DNA of 20,861 bases from a virus. Position 1 is the first letter of the stretch, and each line of letters starts with the position of its first letter. Positions 12,101 to 19,804 of the stretch are shown here, one piece after another. The translations under genes were made by a program, and so were the position numbers. The stretch covers positions 1-20,861 of IMG/VR virus record IMGVR_UViG_3300047274_000148; one strand, 5' to 3'. The notes beneath the pieces are model-generated. The model did not search any database and was not told the origin of the DNA. It worked only from the letters and a program-made list of their open reading frames with translations.

Positions 12101-14443
12101 ATGTCAAATATTACCGTAATTAAAAGAAGCGGCGAAAAAGAACCGCTCCATATTGAAAAGTGGCAAGCTCAGATAACCAAGGTCTGTCAAGGAGTAGCAG
12201 ATGTTAGTCAATCAATGATCGAGATCAAGAGCCAGCCACACTTTTATGACGGTATCACTACAAAAGAAATTGATGAGATTACCCTAAGAGCTATCGTTGA
12301 TCTCATCGATGTTGAAAACAACCCAGATGTTGGCCACACCAATTATCAATATGTAGCAGGCAAACAGCGTTTGAGCATGTTACGTAAAGATGTATATGGT
12401 AGCTACGAAGTCCCCAACATCTACGAAATCGTTAAAAAGAATGTAGCAGTAGGTCTTTATACACCAGAGCTTCTTGAGTGGTATACTGAAGAAGATTGGA
12501 ATCGCATGAATGAAATGCTTGAGCACGACAAAGACGAGCAATACAGTTATGCGGCCATTGAGCAGTTGATTGAAAAGTATCTAGTACGCAATCGTGCTAC
12601 TAAAGAGATTTATGAAACACCGCAGATTCGCTACATGGTTGCCGCGGCAACTGTGTTCCATAAAGAAGAGCCTAACACGGCTCGTATGCGTTATATCAAG
12701 GAATACTACAATGCTGCCTCAGATGGTTTATTCACACTTGCGACACCTGTCCTTGCAGGACTCGGTACTCCTACTAAGCAGTTTAGTAGTTGTGTACTCA
12801 TTCGTAGCGATGATGATTTGGATAGTATATTTGCTAGTGGCGAAATGATGGCCAAGTATGCCAGTAAGAGAGCGGGGATTGGATTGGAAATCGGTCGACT
12901 TCGCCCATTGGGCTCCCCGATCCGTGGCGGCGAAATCATGCACACTGGTATGATTCCTTTCCTTAAGAAATGGTTTGGCGACCTACGTAGTTGTTCACAA
13001 GGAGGTATTCGTAATGCTTCGGCTACGGTTTTTTATCCCATCTGGCATCATCAGTTTGATGACCTTATCGTTCTTAAGAACAACCAAGGTACAGAAGAGA
13101 CTAGGGTACGACACATGGATTATGGTGTCGTTCTATCTGCATTCTTCTGGCGCCGCTTTAAGAACAAGGAAGACATTACGTTCTTCGACCCTAATGAAGT
13201 ACCTGACCTTTATGAAGCCTTCTATAAGGATACTGCCTTATTCGAAGAACTATATGTAAAATATGAAAAACGTAAAGATCTACGCAAGAAAACAATGAAC
13301 GCTGAAGATGTGTTCAAAGGTGGTATACTAAAGGAGAGGACTGATACAGGACGCATCTACCTAGTGTTCATTGACAATGTAATGAACCAAGGACCATTTG
13401 ATCCAGAGTACCACACCATTTATCAGTCAAACTTATGCTGTGAAATTCTTTTACCTACTAGGCCTTTTAAGCGCCTCGATGACGATGCTGGCCGCATCGC
13501 TTTATGTACTCTTGGCAGCATCAACTGGGGAGCGTTCCGTAATCCCGAAGATATGCGTCGCGCTTGCCGTATACTTCAGCGTAGCCTTTGCAATATATTG
13601 GACTACCAAGACTTTCTCTCAATACAGTCTAAGTTAAGTAACGATGAGATCCAACCGTTGGGTATTGGAGTTACTAACCTAGCCTACTGGCACGCCAAGC
13701 GCGGCCACAAATACGGAGAAAAGGATGCCCTACAAGAAGTTAAATCATGGATGGAACATCAGGCTTACTATTTGACTGAAGCTACAGTTGAACTAGCCAA
13801 AGAGCGCGGTGCGTGTCTGCACAGTGACAAGACTCGTTACGGTCAGGGAGTGTTTCCTTGGGAATTACGTGCCAGGGGTGTTAACGAATTAGCAGACTTT
13901 ACACCCGAACTTGATTGGGAAACATTACGCACCAATATGAAACAATATGGTGTACGAAATGCTACACTTATGGCCATTGCTCCTGTCGAATCTAGTTCTG
14001 TAGTAATCAACTCTACTAATGGCATCGAAATGCCTATGAGCCTTATTTCTACTAAAGAGTCGAAGGCAGGCTCCTTTACACAAGTAGTTCCTGATTATCA
14101 TAGATTAAAGAACAAGTATCAATTAATGTGGGAACAGCGTGACTGTCAGGGCTATCTGAAGACTGCGGCAGTACTAGCGGCCTATGTGGATCAGAGCATT
14201 TCAACTAATACATTCTACAATCCTGCACACTTCCCGGATCGTAAAGTGCCAACTACATTAATTGCTAAAAACTTAATGCAGGCTCAACTGTGGGGTATCA
14301 AAACTTTCTACTATAGCTTAATTAATAAAGCTGGCGCCAAGCACGAAGACAGAACACCTGAAGTCCACTACAATGGATTCCACAACGAACGAGAACTAAT
14401 TGAAGAACTAATTGATGACGATTGTGAGGCATGTAAGTTGTAA
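12101..14443 (+). CDS. nrdA: Ribonucleotide reductase class Ia, alpha subunit (780 aa)
   Basis: Reduces ribonucleoside diphosphates to deoxy forms for phage DNA synthesis, with NrdB as radical donor. Residues 1-90 are an ATP-cone (ITVIKRSGEKEPLHIEKWQ). Active-site residues are visible: C231 (FSSCVLI) and C469 (IALCTLG) as the redox pair; N444, C446 and E448 in SNLCCEI as the radical site; the tyrosine pair in TFYYS near the C-terminus; and the C-terminal CEACKL tail cysteines (C775, C778) that accept electrons from glutaredoxin. The length is normal for the family. ATG 12101 is chosen over TTG 12074 because the ATP-cone starts there. A glutaredoxin gene lies in the same cluster. The next gene starts at the base after the stop. 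Confidence 0.97.
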   Translation: MSNITVIKRSGEKEPLHIEKWQAQITKVCQGVADVSQSMIEIKSQPHFYDGITTKEIDEITLRAIVDLIDVENNPDVGHTNYQYVAGKQRLSMLRKDVYGSYEVPNIYEIVKKNVAVGLYTPELLEWYTEEDWNRMNEMLEHDKDEQYSYAAIEQLIEKYLVRNRATKEIYETPQIRYMVAAATVFHKEEPNTARMRYIKEYYNAASDGLFTLATPVLAGLGTPTKQFSSCVLIRSDDDLDSIFASGEMMAKYASKRAGIGLEIGRLRPLGSPIRGGEIMHTGMIPFLKKWFGDLRSCSQGGIRNASATVFYPIWHHQFDDLIVLKNNQGTEETRVRHMDYGVVLSAFFWRRFKNKEDITFFDPNEVPDLYEAFYKDTALFEELYVKYEKRKDLRKKTMNAEDVFKGGILKERTDTGRIYLVFIDNVMNQGPFDPEYHTIYQSNLCCEILLPTRPFKRLDDDAGRIALCTLGSINWGAFRNPEDMRRACRILQRSLCNILDYQDFLSIQSKLSNDEIQPLGIGVTNLAYWHAKRGHKYGEKDALQEVKSWMEHQAYYLTEATVELAKERGACLHSDKTRYGQGVFPWELRARGVNELADFTPELDWETLRTNMKQYGVRNATLMAIAPVESSSVVINSTNGIEMPMSLISTKESKAGSFTQVVPDYHRLKNKYQLMWEQRDCQGYLKTAAVLAAYVDQSISTNTFYNPAHFPDRKVPTTLIAKNLMQAQLWGIKTFYYSLINKAGAKHEDRTPEVHYNGFHNERELIEELIDDDCEACKL

Positions 14444-14635
14444 ATGAATTCGTTTGAAAAAATATGGGCTAGAGCTACAGGTCATCTAATGGGTAATACC
14501 GATGATGACCGCCCAGATGTACCTATCCTAACTTTAAAAGAAGCAAGAATAGCATTATTTTTAAAAACGTTCTGGGTCGTTATACATGTGGTAACATGTT
14601 TTTTTATTATTGCAAACACAATTAGACATTGGTGA
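14444..14635 (+). CDS. Small membrane protein between nrdA and nrdB (63 aa)
   Basis: ATG 14444 directly follows the nrdA stop. The N-terminal half is soluble (MNSFEKIWARATGHLMGN, then DDDRPDVPILTLKEA). Residues about 38-59 form one membrane helix (ALFLKTFWVVIHVVTCFFII) with a short ANTIRHW tail. From memory a similar small gene occurs in other T4-like marine phages. Its role is unknown; it could anchor or regulate at the inner membrane. Confidence 0.8.
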   Translation: MNSFEKIWARATGHLMGNTDDDRPDVPILTLKEARIALFLKTFWVVIHVVTCFFIIANTIRHW

Positions 14636-14641
14636 AATGAA

Positions 14642-15301
14642 ATGTTAGAAACAATATGTGACATAATGGTTGACGCTTATAAGCGTAACTGGATCACAAG
14701 CCGTGACGGTAACGTGAGCATTCGTCACCACGACCGTGATCATTTTTATATTACACCAAGTGGTGTACGTAAACAAACACTACAACCAGATCAATTTAAA
14801 AAAATTAAAATTAATCGATGGATACCTAGTGGTAATGGAACGGCCGATTATAAGTATTCTTGGGAGGAAATGCCCTACAGCGACATAAGCAGTGCATTGA
14901 GACCCAGCGGCGAGATTCCCTTACATTTTGGATTGCAAAAAGAAATGGGACAACACAAAGATGATGTTCGTGTAGTAGTACATGTTCATCCTACGTATTG
15001 TGTTGCGGCCATGCATGCTGGTATTGATTTGAGCACGGTAGTAGATAGTTTCCCAGAACTAAGCCGTTATACTAAGGTCGCCCCTAATGTAGGAGATGTT
15101 CCGCCTATTAGTCAGGAACTTGCAGATCGTTGCTTTGAGAAGCTACAATTAGATAATGCTGGAAACCTTTCCCACGATATAGTAGGTATCAAAGGCCATG
15201 GAGTTGTTGCCATAGACACTAGTCCGTGGCGAGCATACGAGCACATCGAACGACTAGAACATATTTGCAAGATTGTACTTGCATCAGGAAATTACAAATG
15301 A
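14642..15301 (+). CDS. Class II aldolase/adducin-family protein (219 aa)
   Basis: The class II aldolase pattern is complete: RDGNVSIR (21-28), TPSG (38-41), PSGEIPLHFG with E91 as the likely catalytic acid, the zinc ligands H114 and H116 (HVHPTYC), and H186 (KGHGVVA). Members include fuculose- and ribulose-phosphate aldolases/epimerases, acting on sugar phosphates such as ribulose 5-phosphate. The exact substrate is not readable here. An insert at about residues 50-85 is longer than I expect for FucA-type enzymes. Sitting between nrdA and nrdB, it may feed pentose phosphate towards nucleotides; this is inference. It overlaps nrdB by ATGA. Confidence 0.88.
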   Translation: MLETICDIMVDAYKRNWITSRDGNVSIRHHDRDHFYITPSGVRKQTLQPDQFKKIKINRWIPSGNGTADYKYSWEEMPYSDISSALRPSGEIPLHFGLQKEMGQHKDDVRVVVHVHPTYCVAAMHAGIDLSTVVDSFPELSRYTKVAPNVGDVPPISQELADRCFEKLQLDNAGNLSHDIVGIKGHGVVAIDTSPWRAYEHIERLEHICKIVLASGNYK

Positions 15302-16398
15302 GTAGACAACAATACAACTTAAAAACTAAAACAGATTACCTTAATCGTAAGATGTTCCTAGACCCAGCAGGTCCAGTTACTATACAACGATTTGAAGAAG
15401 TCAAATATAATAAAATTGCAGACTTTGAAAAAACAGCACGTGGTTTCTTTTGGGTGCCAGAAGAGATTAGTCTAACAAAAGATGCACAAGACTTTAAGGA
15501 TGCATCGGATGCAGTTAAACATATCTTCACTAGCAACCTGCTTAGGCAAACTGCTCTTGACAGTCTGCAAGGTCGCGGCCCAAGTCAAATCTTTACTCCG
15601 GTCATAAGCCTACCGGAACTAGAAGCATTGGTCTACAACTGGACGTTCTTTGAGACTAACATCCATAGTCGTAGTTACAGCCACATCATTCGTAACATCT
15701 ATAACGTACCTAAGGATGTGTTTAACACTATCCACGATACTAAAGAGATCGTAGACATGGCATCAAGTGTTGGACTTTATTACGATAAGCTACATACGAT
15801 TAATTGTCTAATAGAATCTGGTGAAAAAATTGACGAAGAAAAGCATATCAAGGCAATCTATCTAGCCTTACACGCAAGTTATGCCTTAGAAGCATTCCGA
15901 TTTATGGTTAGCTTTGCTACAAGTCTAGCAATGGTAGAGAACAAGATCTTTATCGGCAATGGCAACATTATCAGTCTTATCCTACAAGACGAATTGCTAC
16001 ATAAAGGTTGGACTGCTTACTTGATCAATCAAGTAGTCAAAGAAGATCCTCGTTTCGCTCGTGCGGCACAAGAATGCCAAGAAGAAGTATTACAGATCTA
16101 TCGTGATGTTATTGCAGAAGAAAAAGCATGGGCAGATTATTTGTTTAAGAAAGGTCCTGTAATTGGTCTTAACGCAAACATCCTAAAAGAATTTGTTGAC
16201 TACACAGCAGTCGGTGCTTTGAAGGATATTGGAATTAAGTATTGGGGTCATGCTCCAAAGTCAACACCAATCCCTTGGTTCAACAAGCACAGCGATACAA
16301 GTAAGAAACAAACTGCTCTACAGGAAAACGAGTCAACTAACTACGTAATTGGCGTGATGTCCGATGCGATTGACTACGACGAACTTCCTGCATTATAA
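15298..16398 (+). CDS. nrdB: Ribonucleotide reductase class Ia, beta subunit (366 aa)
   Basis: Provides the diiron-tyrosyl radical for NrdA. ATG 15298 (AGGAAATTACAA upstream) overlaps the aldolase stop; the longer frame is only overlap. Likely metal ligands are D88 (ALDSLQGR), E119, H123, E198 (YALEAFRF), and E232 and H235 (DELLH), with radical Tyr127 (HSRSYSH). The C-terminal tail, DYDELPAL, is the usual NrdA docking peptide. One oddity: the first ligand pair reads E-T-N-I-H, whereas E. coli NrdB has E-T-I-H (ExxH), so one residue is added between Glu and His. Confidence 0.96.
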   Translation: MSRQQYNLKTKTDYLNRKMFLDPAGPVTIQRFEEVKYNKIADFEKTARGFFWVPEEISLTKDAQDFKDASDAVKHIFTSNLLRQTALDSLQGRGPSQIFTPVISLPELEALVYNWTFFETNIHSRSYSHIIRNIYNVPKDVFNTIHDTKEIVDMASSVGLYYDKLHTINCLIESGEKIDEEKHIKAIYLALHASYALEAFRFMVSFATSLAMVENKIFIGNGNIISLILQDELLHKGWTAYLINQVVKEDPRFARAAQECQEEVLQIYRDVIAEEKAWADYLFKKGPVIGLNANILKEFVDYTAVGALKDIGIKYWGHAPKSTPIPWFNKHSDTSKKQTALQENESTNYVIGVMSDAIDYDELPAL

Positions 16399-16416
16399 TT
16401 AATATTGGAGATTTAA

Positions 16417-16641
16417 ATGAAAGCTATTGTATGGTCAAAGTATCACTGCCCCTATTGCGATCAGGCCAAGGCCTTGCTAACGCAAAAAGGCATTGAATTT
16501 GAAGAAAGAAAAATTGGTGACGGGTATACTCGAGAAGAACTGCTCGAAGCTGTGCCAAATGCTAGGACAGTTCCGCAGATTTTCATAGATGGGGAACTCA
16601 TCGGTGGATTTACAGAATTAAAACAACACTTACAGGGATAA
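16417..16641 (+). CDS. Glutaredoxin (74 aa)
   Basis: A dithiol glutaredoxin with CPYC (11-14), the cis-proline TVP motif (51-53) and the GG pair (63-64) for glutathione. It should pass electrons from glutathione to the NrdA C-terminal cysteines, as phage and host glutaredoxins do. The ribosome binding site TTGGAG is well placed. Length is typical of minimal phage glutaredoxins. It lies directly after nrdB, which supports the RNR-partner role. Confidence 0.95.
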   Translation: MKAIVWSKYHCPYCDQAKALLTQKGIEFEERKIGDGYTREELLEAVPNARTVPQIFIDGELIGGFTELKQHLQG

Positions 16642-16643
16642 TA

Positions 16644-16961
16644 ATGTTATTACAAAAATCAAAATTTGATCAAGGCGACATCATCAGCATGAAGCTGTCT
16701 AACGGCGAAGAAGTCATTGGAAAATTTGTCAGTGAAGACATGTCAGAAATCGTAGTTTCAAAACCAGTTATGCTAGCCATGACTCAAAAAGGACCAGCTA
16801 TGGCTCCGGTAATGATGACCGTGGATCCGGATAAAGATTACGCTATAAATAAGAATGTGATCATGTTCAAAAATCCTACAGTCAAGGAAATTGCAGATCA
16901 GTACACTTACCAGACCACAGGCATTCAGCCCGTCAGTGCTGGTAGTATTGTAACAGGATAA
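16644..16961 (+). CDS. Small beta-barrel (Sm-like) phage protein (105 aa)
   Basis: ATG 16644 lies 2 nt after the glutaredoxin stop, with AGGGA upstream. The N-terminal half, GDIISMKLSNGEEVIGKFVS then EIVVSKPVML, has the strand pattern of an Sm/LSm-like barrel (I-x-L-x-NGEEVxG). The rest is Met/Pro-rich and polar. From memory it is a conserved unknown of T4-like marine phages next to the PAAR gene. Function not assigned; the Sm-like fold is inference. It contains the exact T4 late consensus TATAAATA at 16844-16851, 114 nt before the PAAR start. Confidence 0.85.
   Translation: MLLQKSKFDQGDIISMKLSNGEEVIGKFVSEDMSEIVVSKPVMLAMTQKGPAMAPVMMTVDPDKDYAINKNVIMFKNPTVKEIADQYTYQTTGIQPVSAGSIVTG
16844..16851 (+). 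promoter_or_regulatory. Possible internal late promoter, exact TATAAATA
   Basis: The only exact 8-base match to the T4 late promoter core that I noticed. It lies inside the 105-aa gene and upstream of PAAR, a structural gene that would be needed late. It could let PAAR be transcribed apart from the RNR genes. A chance match in AT-rich coding DNA is possible. Confidence 0.3.
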
Positions 16962-16964
16962 TAA

Positions 16965-17261
16965 ATGCCAGCAGTTGCTAGATTAGGAGATACTATTGCT
17001 ACCGGACACGGATGTGATGGAACTACGACCTTAACTAGCCCATCTGGTGATGTTTTTGCCAATAACATTGGAATCGAACGTCAAGGTGATCCAACAGTAA
17101 CTCATAGATATGGCGGCCGTGGCTGTTCAGCCCAACATGCTGTATCTATTGTTGCTGGATCTGGAACTGTGTTTGTGAACAATAAACCAATCGCAAGGAT
17201 TGGAGATCCGGTAGACAGCGGATCAATTACATCTGGCTCACCAACAGTATTTGCTGGTTGA
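16965..17261 (+). CDS. PAAR-domain tail-spike tip protein (98 aa)
   Basis: A full-length single-domain PAAR protein: MPAVARLGDTIATGHGCDG, SPSGDVFANN, RQGDPTVTH, GRGCSAQHAVSIVAGSGTVF and ARIGDPVDSG...ITSGSPTVFAG. It has the typical GD/GS strand repeats, with His (GHG, VTH, QHA) and Cys (GCD, GCS) residues as probable Zn ligands. PAAR proteins such as T4 gp5.4 cap the membrane-piercing tail spike. ATG follows AGGATAATAA. The stop TGA lies within the -35 box of the next promoter. Confidence 0.93.
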   Translation: MPAVARLGDTIATGHGCDGTTTLTSPSGDVFANNIGIERQGDPTVTHRYGGRGCSAQHAVSIVAGSGTVFVNNKPIARIGDPVDSGSITSGSPTVFAG

Positions 17262-17286
17262 CAAACTCAAAAAACTCTATTACAAT
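17258..17286 (+). promoter_or_regulatory. Sigma70 promoter for a leaderless gene
   Basis: TTGACA (17258-17263), 17-bp spacer, TACAAT (17281-17286). The 7th base after the -10 is the A of ATG 17293, exactly as at 9300-9335. No Shine-Dalgarno is present. The TGA stop of the PAAR gene is inside the -35. This should drive host-polymerase (early) transcription of the nucleotidase-carbamoyltransferase-Hc1 group. Confidence 0.8.
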
Positions 17287-17292
17287 TTGTGT

Positions 17293-17793
17293 ATGAAAAT
17301 ATATCTAGACATGGATGACGTAGTCGCCGATTGGATTAACTACGCCAAAGACTTTTTAAAACTACGATGGGATCACGAAGCTGGTGAGCGTATCCCACAA
17401 AATGAATGGGATCGTCTCAAAGACGATAGCCGTTTTTATCTAAACTTGCCTCTCAAAGCTGGGGCTATGGATCTAGTATCTCATTGTAGAACTCTAGTAG
17501 ATACAGGCCGAGCAGAAAGCCTACAGTTCCTAACAGCTCTTCCACATGACTATTCTATGCCATATGCGGCACAGGACAAGGTTTGGTGGGCTGATAGACA
17601 CTTTAAAGGTATACCGGTGTTTCTCGGACCATTTAGCTACGATAAATGGCGTCACTGTAAACCCGGAGACATCTTAATTGATGATCGACACAGTAATTGT
17701 TCAGAATGGAGAAGTGCAGGAGGTCTAGCTCATGAATATCGTACCTGGGAAGCCTGCAAACTATGGTTAGATCAGGAGTTCGGTCCTTTATGA
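17293..17793 (+). CDS. HAD-family 5'(3')-deoxyribonucleotidase-like protein (166 aa)
   Basis: The start is the leaderless ATG 17293, since the N-terminus MKIYLDMDDVVADW is HAD motif I (nucleophile D6, acid D8), with the D-x-D-x-V-x-AD form of deoxyribonucleotidases. Motif II is FLTALP (T81), motif III Lys is probably K96 (DKVWW), and motif IV is DILIDDR (D130, D131). The family removes phosphate from deoxynucleoside monophosphates, which fits nucleotide balancing beside RNR. A Trp-rich segment at 97-120 shapes the pocket. It overlaps the carbamoyltransferase by ATGA. Confidence 0.88.
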   Translation: MKIYLDMDDVVADWINYAKDFLKLRWDHEAGERIPQNEWDRLKDDSRFYLNLPLKAGAMDLVSHCRTLVDTGRAESLQFLTALPHDYSMPYAAQDKVWWADRHFKGIPVFLGPFSYDKWRHCKPGDILIDDRHSNCSEWRSAGGLAHEYRTWEACKLWLDQEFGPL

Positions 17794-19454
17794 AAGTACT
17801 AGGCATAAGCCCCTGGCATGACAGTTCTGTTGCAGTATACTCTGAGAAAGGTCTAGAGTTTTACTGCAAAGAAGAACGTATCACCGGTGTTAAGAGAAAA
17901 AAGAATCCTATCAAATCTATTGAACTAGCCATAGCCGAACATCCTGATATCAACGAAGTTGTTATCGCTAGTCCTGGGAGCTCGGGTCCCGAGAACGAAT
18001 TTATAAAATTATTACTTGATGCAAAACTGCCGTGTCCTACACATGATATCAGCGAGTTCCATCATCTACAACACGCCAGTCTAGCATTTTACAACAGCGG
18101 ATTTGATCGAGCTCTAGTGCTGGTCGTTGACCGAAACGGATCTTATATAGCCAACGGTCTAGCAAGAGAATCTGAAAGCGTATTCGAAGCGTCATATCCT
18201 TGTAACTTTAAACCACTGTTAAAGAATTATTGGGTTAAGCACCTGGGAGAAGATACCAGCCCGTCAATCGACGCGGCCGCCGAAGCCCTAGCCAAAGATA
18301 AAGACTGTATAGTAAATGTTCGTAGTGCCTTTAGCATTGTCAAGGTGTATGAGACAGCTACTAGCCTAATTGGTCAAGGACATTTAGAAAACGGTAAGAC
18401 GATGGGTCTAGCCAGTTACGGTAAACCTAGGTTCAATATCCCGTTGTTCATTGATGGATATCATCCTATTGACTATCATTTTAGCCATGCCTTCAAGGAG
18501 TTTGGAGGCAAGATGCCAATGGCTATCTCTAGGGAATTAGATCCTTTCGCAGTCACTGAAGTCACTGAGGAAAATCATCAAGCCTATGCAGACTATGCTT
18601 ATCTAGTACAACAAGAAACGCAGAAGGCTGTGCTTGCTCTAGTTAAAGAACATGTAGAAAAAACTGGCATAAAGAAAGTCTGCCTTACCGGGGGATATGC
18701 TCTTAACATAGTCGCCAATGAATTCTTAGCCATGAGCTTGCCTGATGTGGAATTTTATTTCGAACCTCTGGCAGATGACTCTGGCAACAGTATCGGAGCT
18801 GCCATGTATCTGTATCGATCTAAAACAGAAGACATGACCATAAAGCCGATCGAACATACATTTGTCAATGGCGTTAGATGTCCTTTAGATTTTATCAGCG
18901 GCCAAGAAACTTCAGTGGCCTCTGTGGTAGATCTACTCGTCGATCAAAAAAGCGTAGCAGTCTATCAAGGCTTAGCCGAATCTGGACCAAGGGCTCTGGG
19001 CAATCGAAGTATTCTATTTGATCCACGTAACCCAGATGCCAAACATATTGTTAACCAAATTAAGCGTAGAGAATGGTATCGTCCATTTGCAGCCATGGTC
19101 TTAGAAGAAGATGCTCAAGAATACTTTGAAATGGCGCATATCAAACACTGTCCGTTTATGACCATGAGCTTCAAAGTAAAAGATCATGTAAAATCAAAAA
19201 TACCCGGTGTAACGCATGTTGACGAAACTTGCCGGATTCAGACGGTCTCACCTGCGGACGGTGTTATATACAATGTATTGAAAGAATTTAAAGCAAAGAC
19301 AGGTGTTCCTGTATTGCTTAATACTAGTTTTAATCTTTCGGGCAAGCCTTTAGTAGAAACTCCAGATGATGCGATTACTACACTAAAGTACTCAACGTTA
19401 GATTATGTATGGTTTCCAGAGATTGGAAAAATTTTAACAAAAGGAGAGACATAA
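17790..19454 (+). CDS. Carbamoyltransferase, NodU/TobZ family (554 aa)
   Basis: ATG 17790 overlaps the upstream stop. The N-terminal Kae1-like domain has GISPWHDSSVAV (5-16), FHHLQHASLAFY and LTGGYALN. The C-terminal (YrdC-like) part has the family hallmark SGPRALGNRSILFDPRN, then REWYRPFAAMV and LNTSFNLSGKPLVETPDDA. These enzymes use carbamoyl phosphate and ATP to O-carbamoylate an acceptor hydroxyl. In phages the acceptor may be a hydroxymethylated base, a nucleotide or a sugar. A coupled nucleotidase upstream hints at nucleotide chemistry. Length is normal for the family; the acceptor cannot be read from sequence. Confidence 0.93.
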   Translation: MKVLGISPWHDSSVAVYSEKGLEFYCKEERITGVKRKKNPIKSIELAIAEHPDINEVVIASPGSSGPENEFIKLLLDAKLPCPTHDISEFHHLQHASLAFYNSGFDRALVLVVDRNGSYIANGLARESESVFEASYPCNFKPLLKNYWVKHLGEDTSPSIDAAAEALAKDKDCIVNVRSAFSIVKVYETATSLIGQGHLENGKTMGLASYGKPRFNIPLFIDGYHPIDYHFSHAFKEFGGKMPMAISRELDPFAVTEVTEENHQAYADYAYLVQQETQKAVLALVKEHVEKTGIKKVCLTGGYALNIVANEFLAMSLPDVEFYFEPLADDSGNSIGAAMYLYRSKTEDMTIKPIEHTFVNGVRCPLDFISGQETSVASVVDLLVDQKSVAVYQGLAESGPRALGNRSILFDPRNPDAKHIVNQIKRREWYRPFAAMVLEEDAQEYFEMAHIKHCPFMTMSFKVKDHVKSKIPGVTHVDETCRIQTVSPADGVIYNVLKEFKAKTGVPVLLNTSFNLSGKPLVETPDDAITTLKYSTLDYVWFPEIGKILTKGET

Positions 19455-19648
19455 TGGCTCAAAATAGATTTCAAGAATTTACAGCAATCGTAGAAGGTAT
19501 GGAAGGCGACTTTGAAAAGTTTTACGATAAAGAAGTAGGTGCGGCAGGTACTCGTGTGCGTAAACATCTACAAGAATTATCCAAGCTCTGCAAAGAAATT
19601 CGCAACGACGTTACCGCAGTTAAAAACGCACGAAAAGAAGCAAAATAA
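19454..19648 (+). CDS. Histone H1-like (Hc1-type) DNA-binding protein (64 aa)
   Basis: ATG 19454 shares a base with the upstream TAA and has AAGGAG 7 nt upstream; the longer frame is overlap only. The protein is helical and Lys-rich, with the GAAGTRVRKHLQELSKLCKE block and a KNARKEAK tail resembling the N-terminal domain of chlamydial Hc1 (NKAAAxRVRxxxxKLEK). Such small phage proteins probably bind phage or host DNA. The family call is from memory and moderate. Confidence 0.8.
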   Translation: MAQNRFQEFTAIVEGMEGDFEKFYDKEVGAAGTRVRKHLQELSKLCKEIRNDVTAVKNARKEAK

Positions 19649-19653
19649 TGCAC

Positions 19654-19686
19654 TAAATATTAATACACTCTAAAAGGAGAGTATTA
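19654..19686 (+). promoter_or_regulatory. Late-type promoter with hairpin over the ribosome binding site
   Basis: TAAATA (19654-19659) is followed by TAATACACTC (19661-19670), complementary to GAGAGTATTA (19677-19686) at 9 of 10 positions, loop TAAAAG. The AAGGAG binding site (19674-19679) spans the loop and right arm, and the A of the ATG pairs too. Transcripts starting near 19666 would lose most of the left arm and free the site. Confidence 0.55.
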
Positions 19687-19802
19687 TGTTAGATACATTA
19701 TTTTGGGTAGCAGTTGGGGCCTTTGTTGGTTGGAATTTTCCTCAGCCATTTTGGGCTAAGATCGTTCAAGAAAAAATTCAAGCAATGATCGCTAAAAAAT
19801 AA
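19686..19802 (+). CDS. Mini membrane protein (38 aa)
   Basis: A 38-codon gene with an AAGGAG ribosome binding site and ATG 19686. It encodes MLDTLFWVAVGAFVGWNFPQ then PFWAKIVQEKIQAMIAKK: one membrane helix with a GWNFPQP turn and a basic amphipathic tail. From memory the GWN-PQP mini-protein recurs in T4-like marine phages, which supports it as real. Function unknown. It ends 2 nt before iscU. Confidence 0.8.
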   Translation: MLDTLFWVAVGAFVGWNFPQPFWAKIVQEKIQAMIAKK

Positions 19803-19804
19803 TT

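Noticed and set aside
12706-12945. Minus-strand ORFs inside nrdA (also 13843-14025)
   Set aside because: They are antisense shadows of a clearly coding, full-length NrdA, without ribosome binding sites.
12594-13637. Plus-strand alternate-frame ORFs within nrdA
   Set aside because: Their frame conflicts with conserved RNR active-site motifs and their composition is not protein-like.
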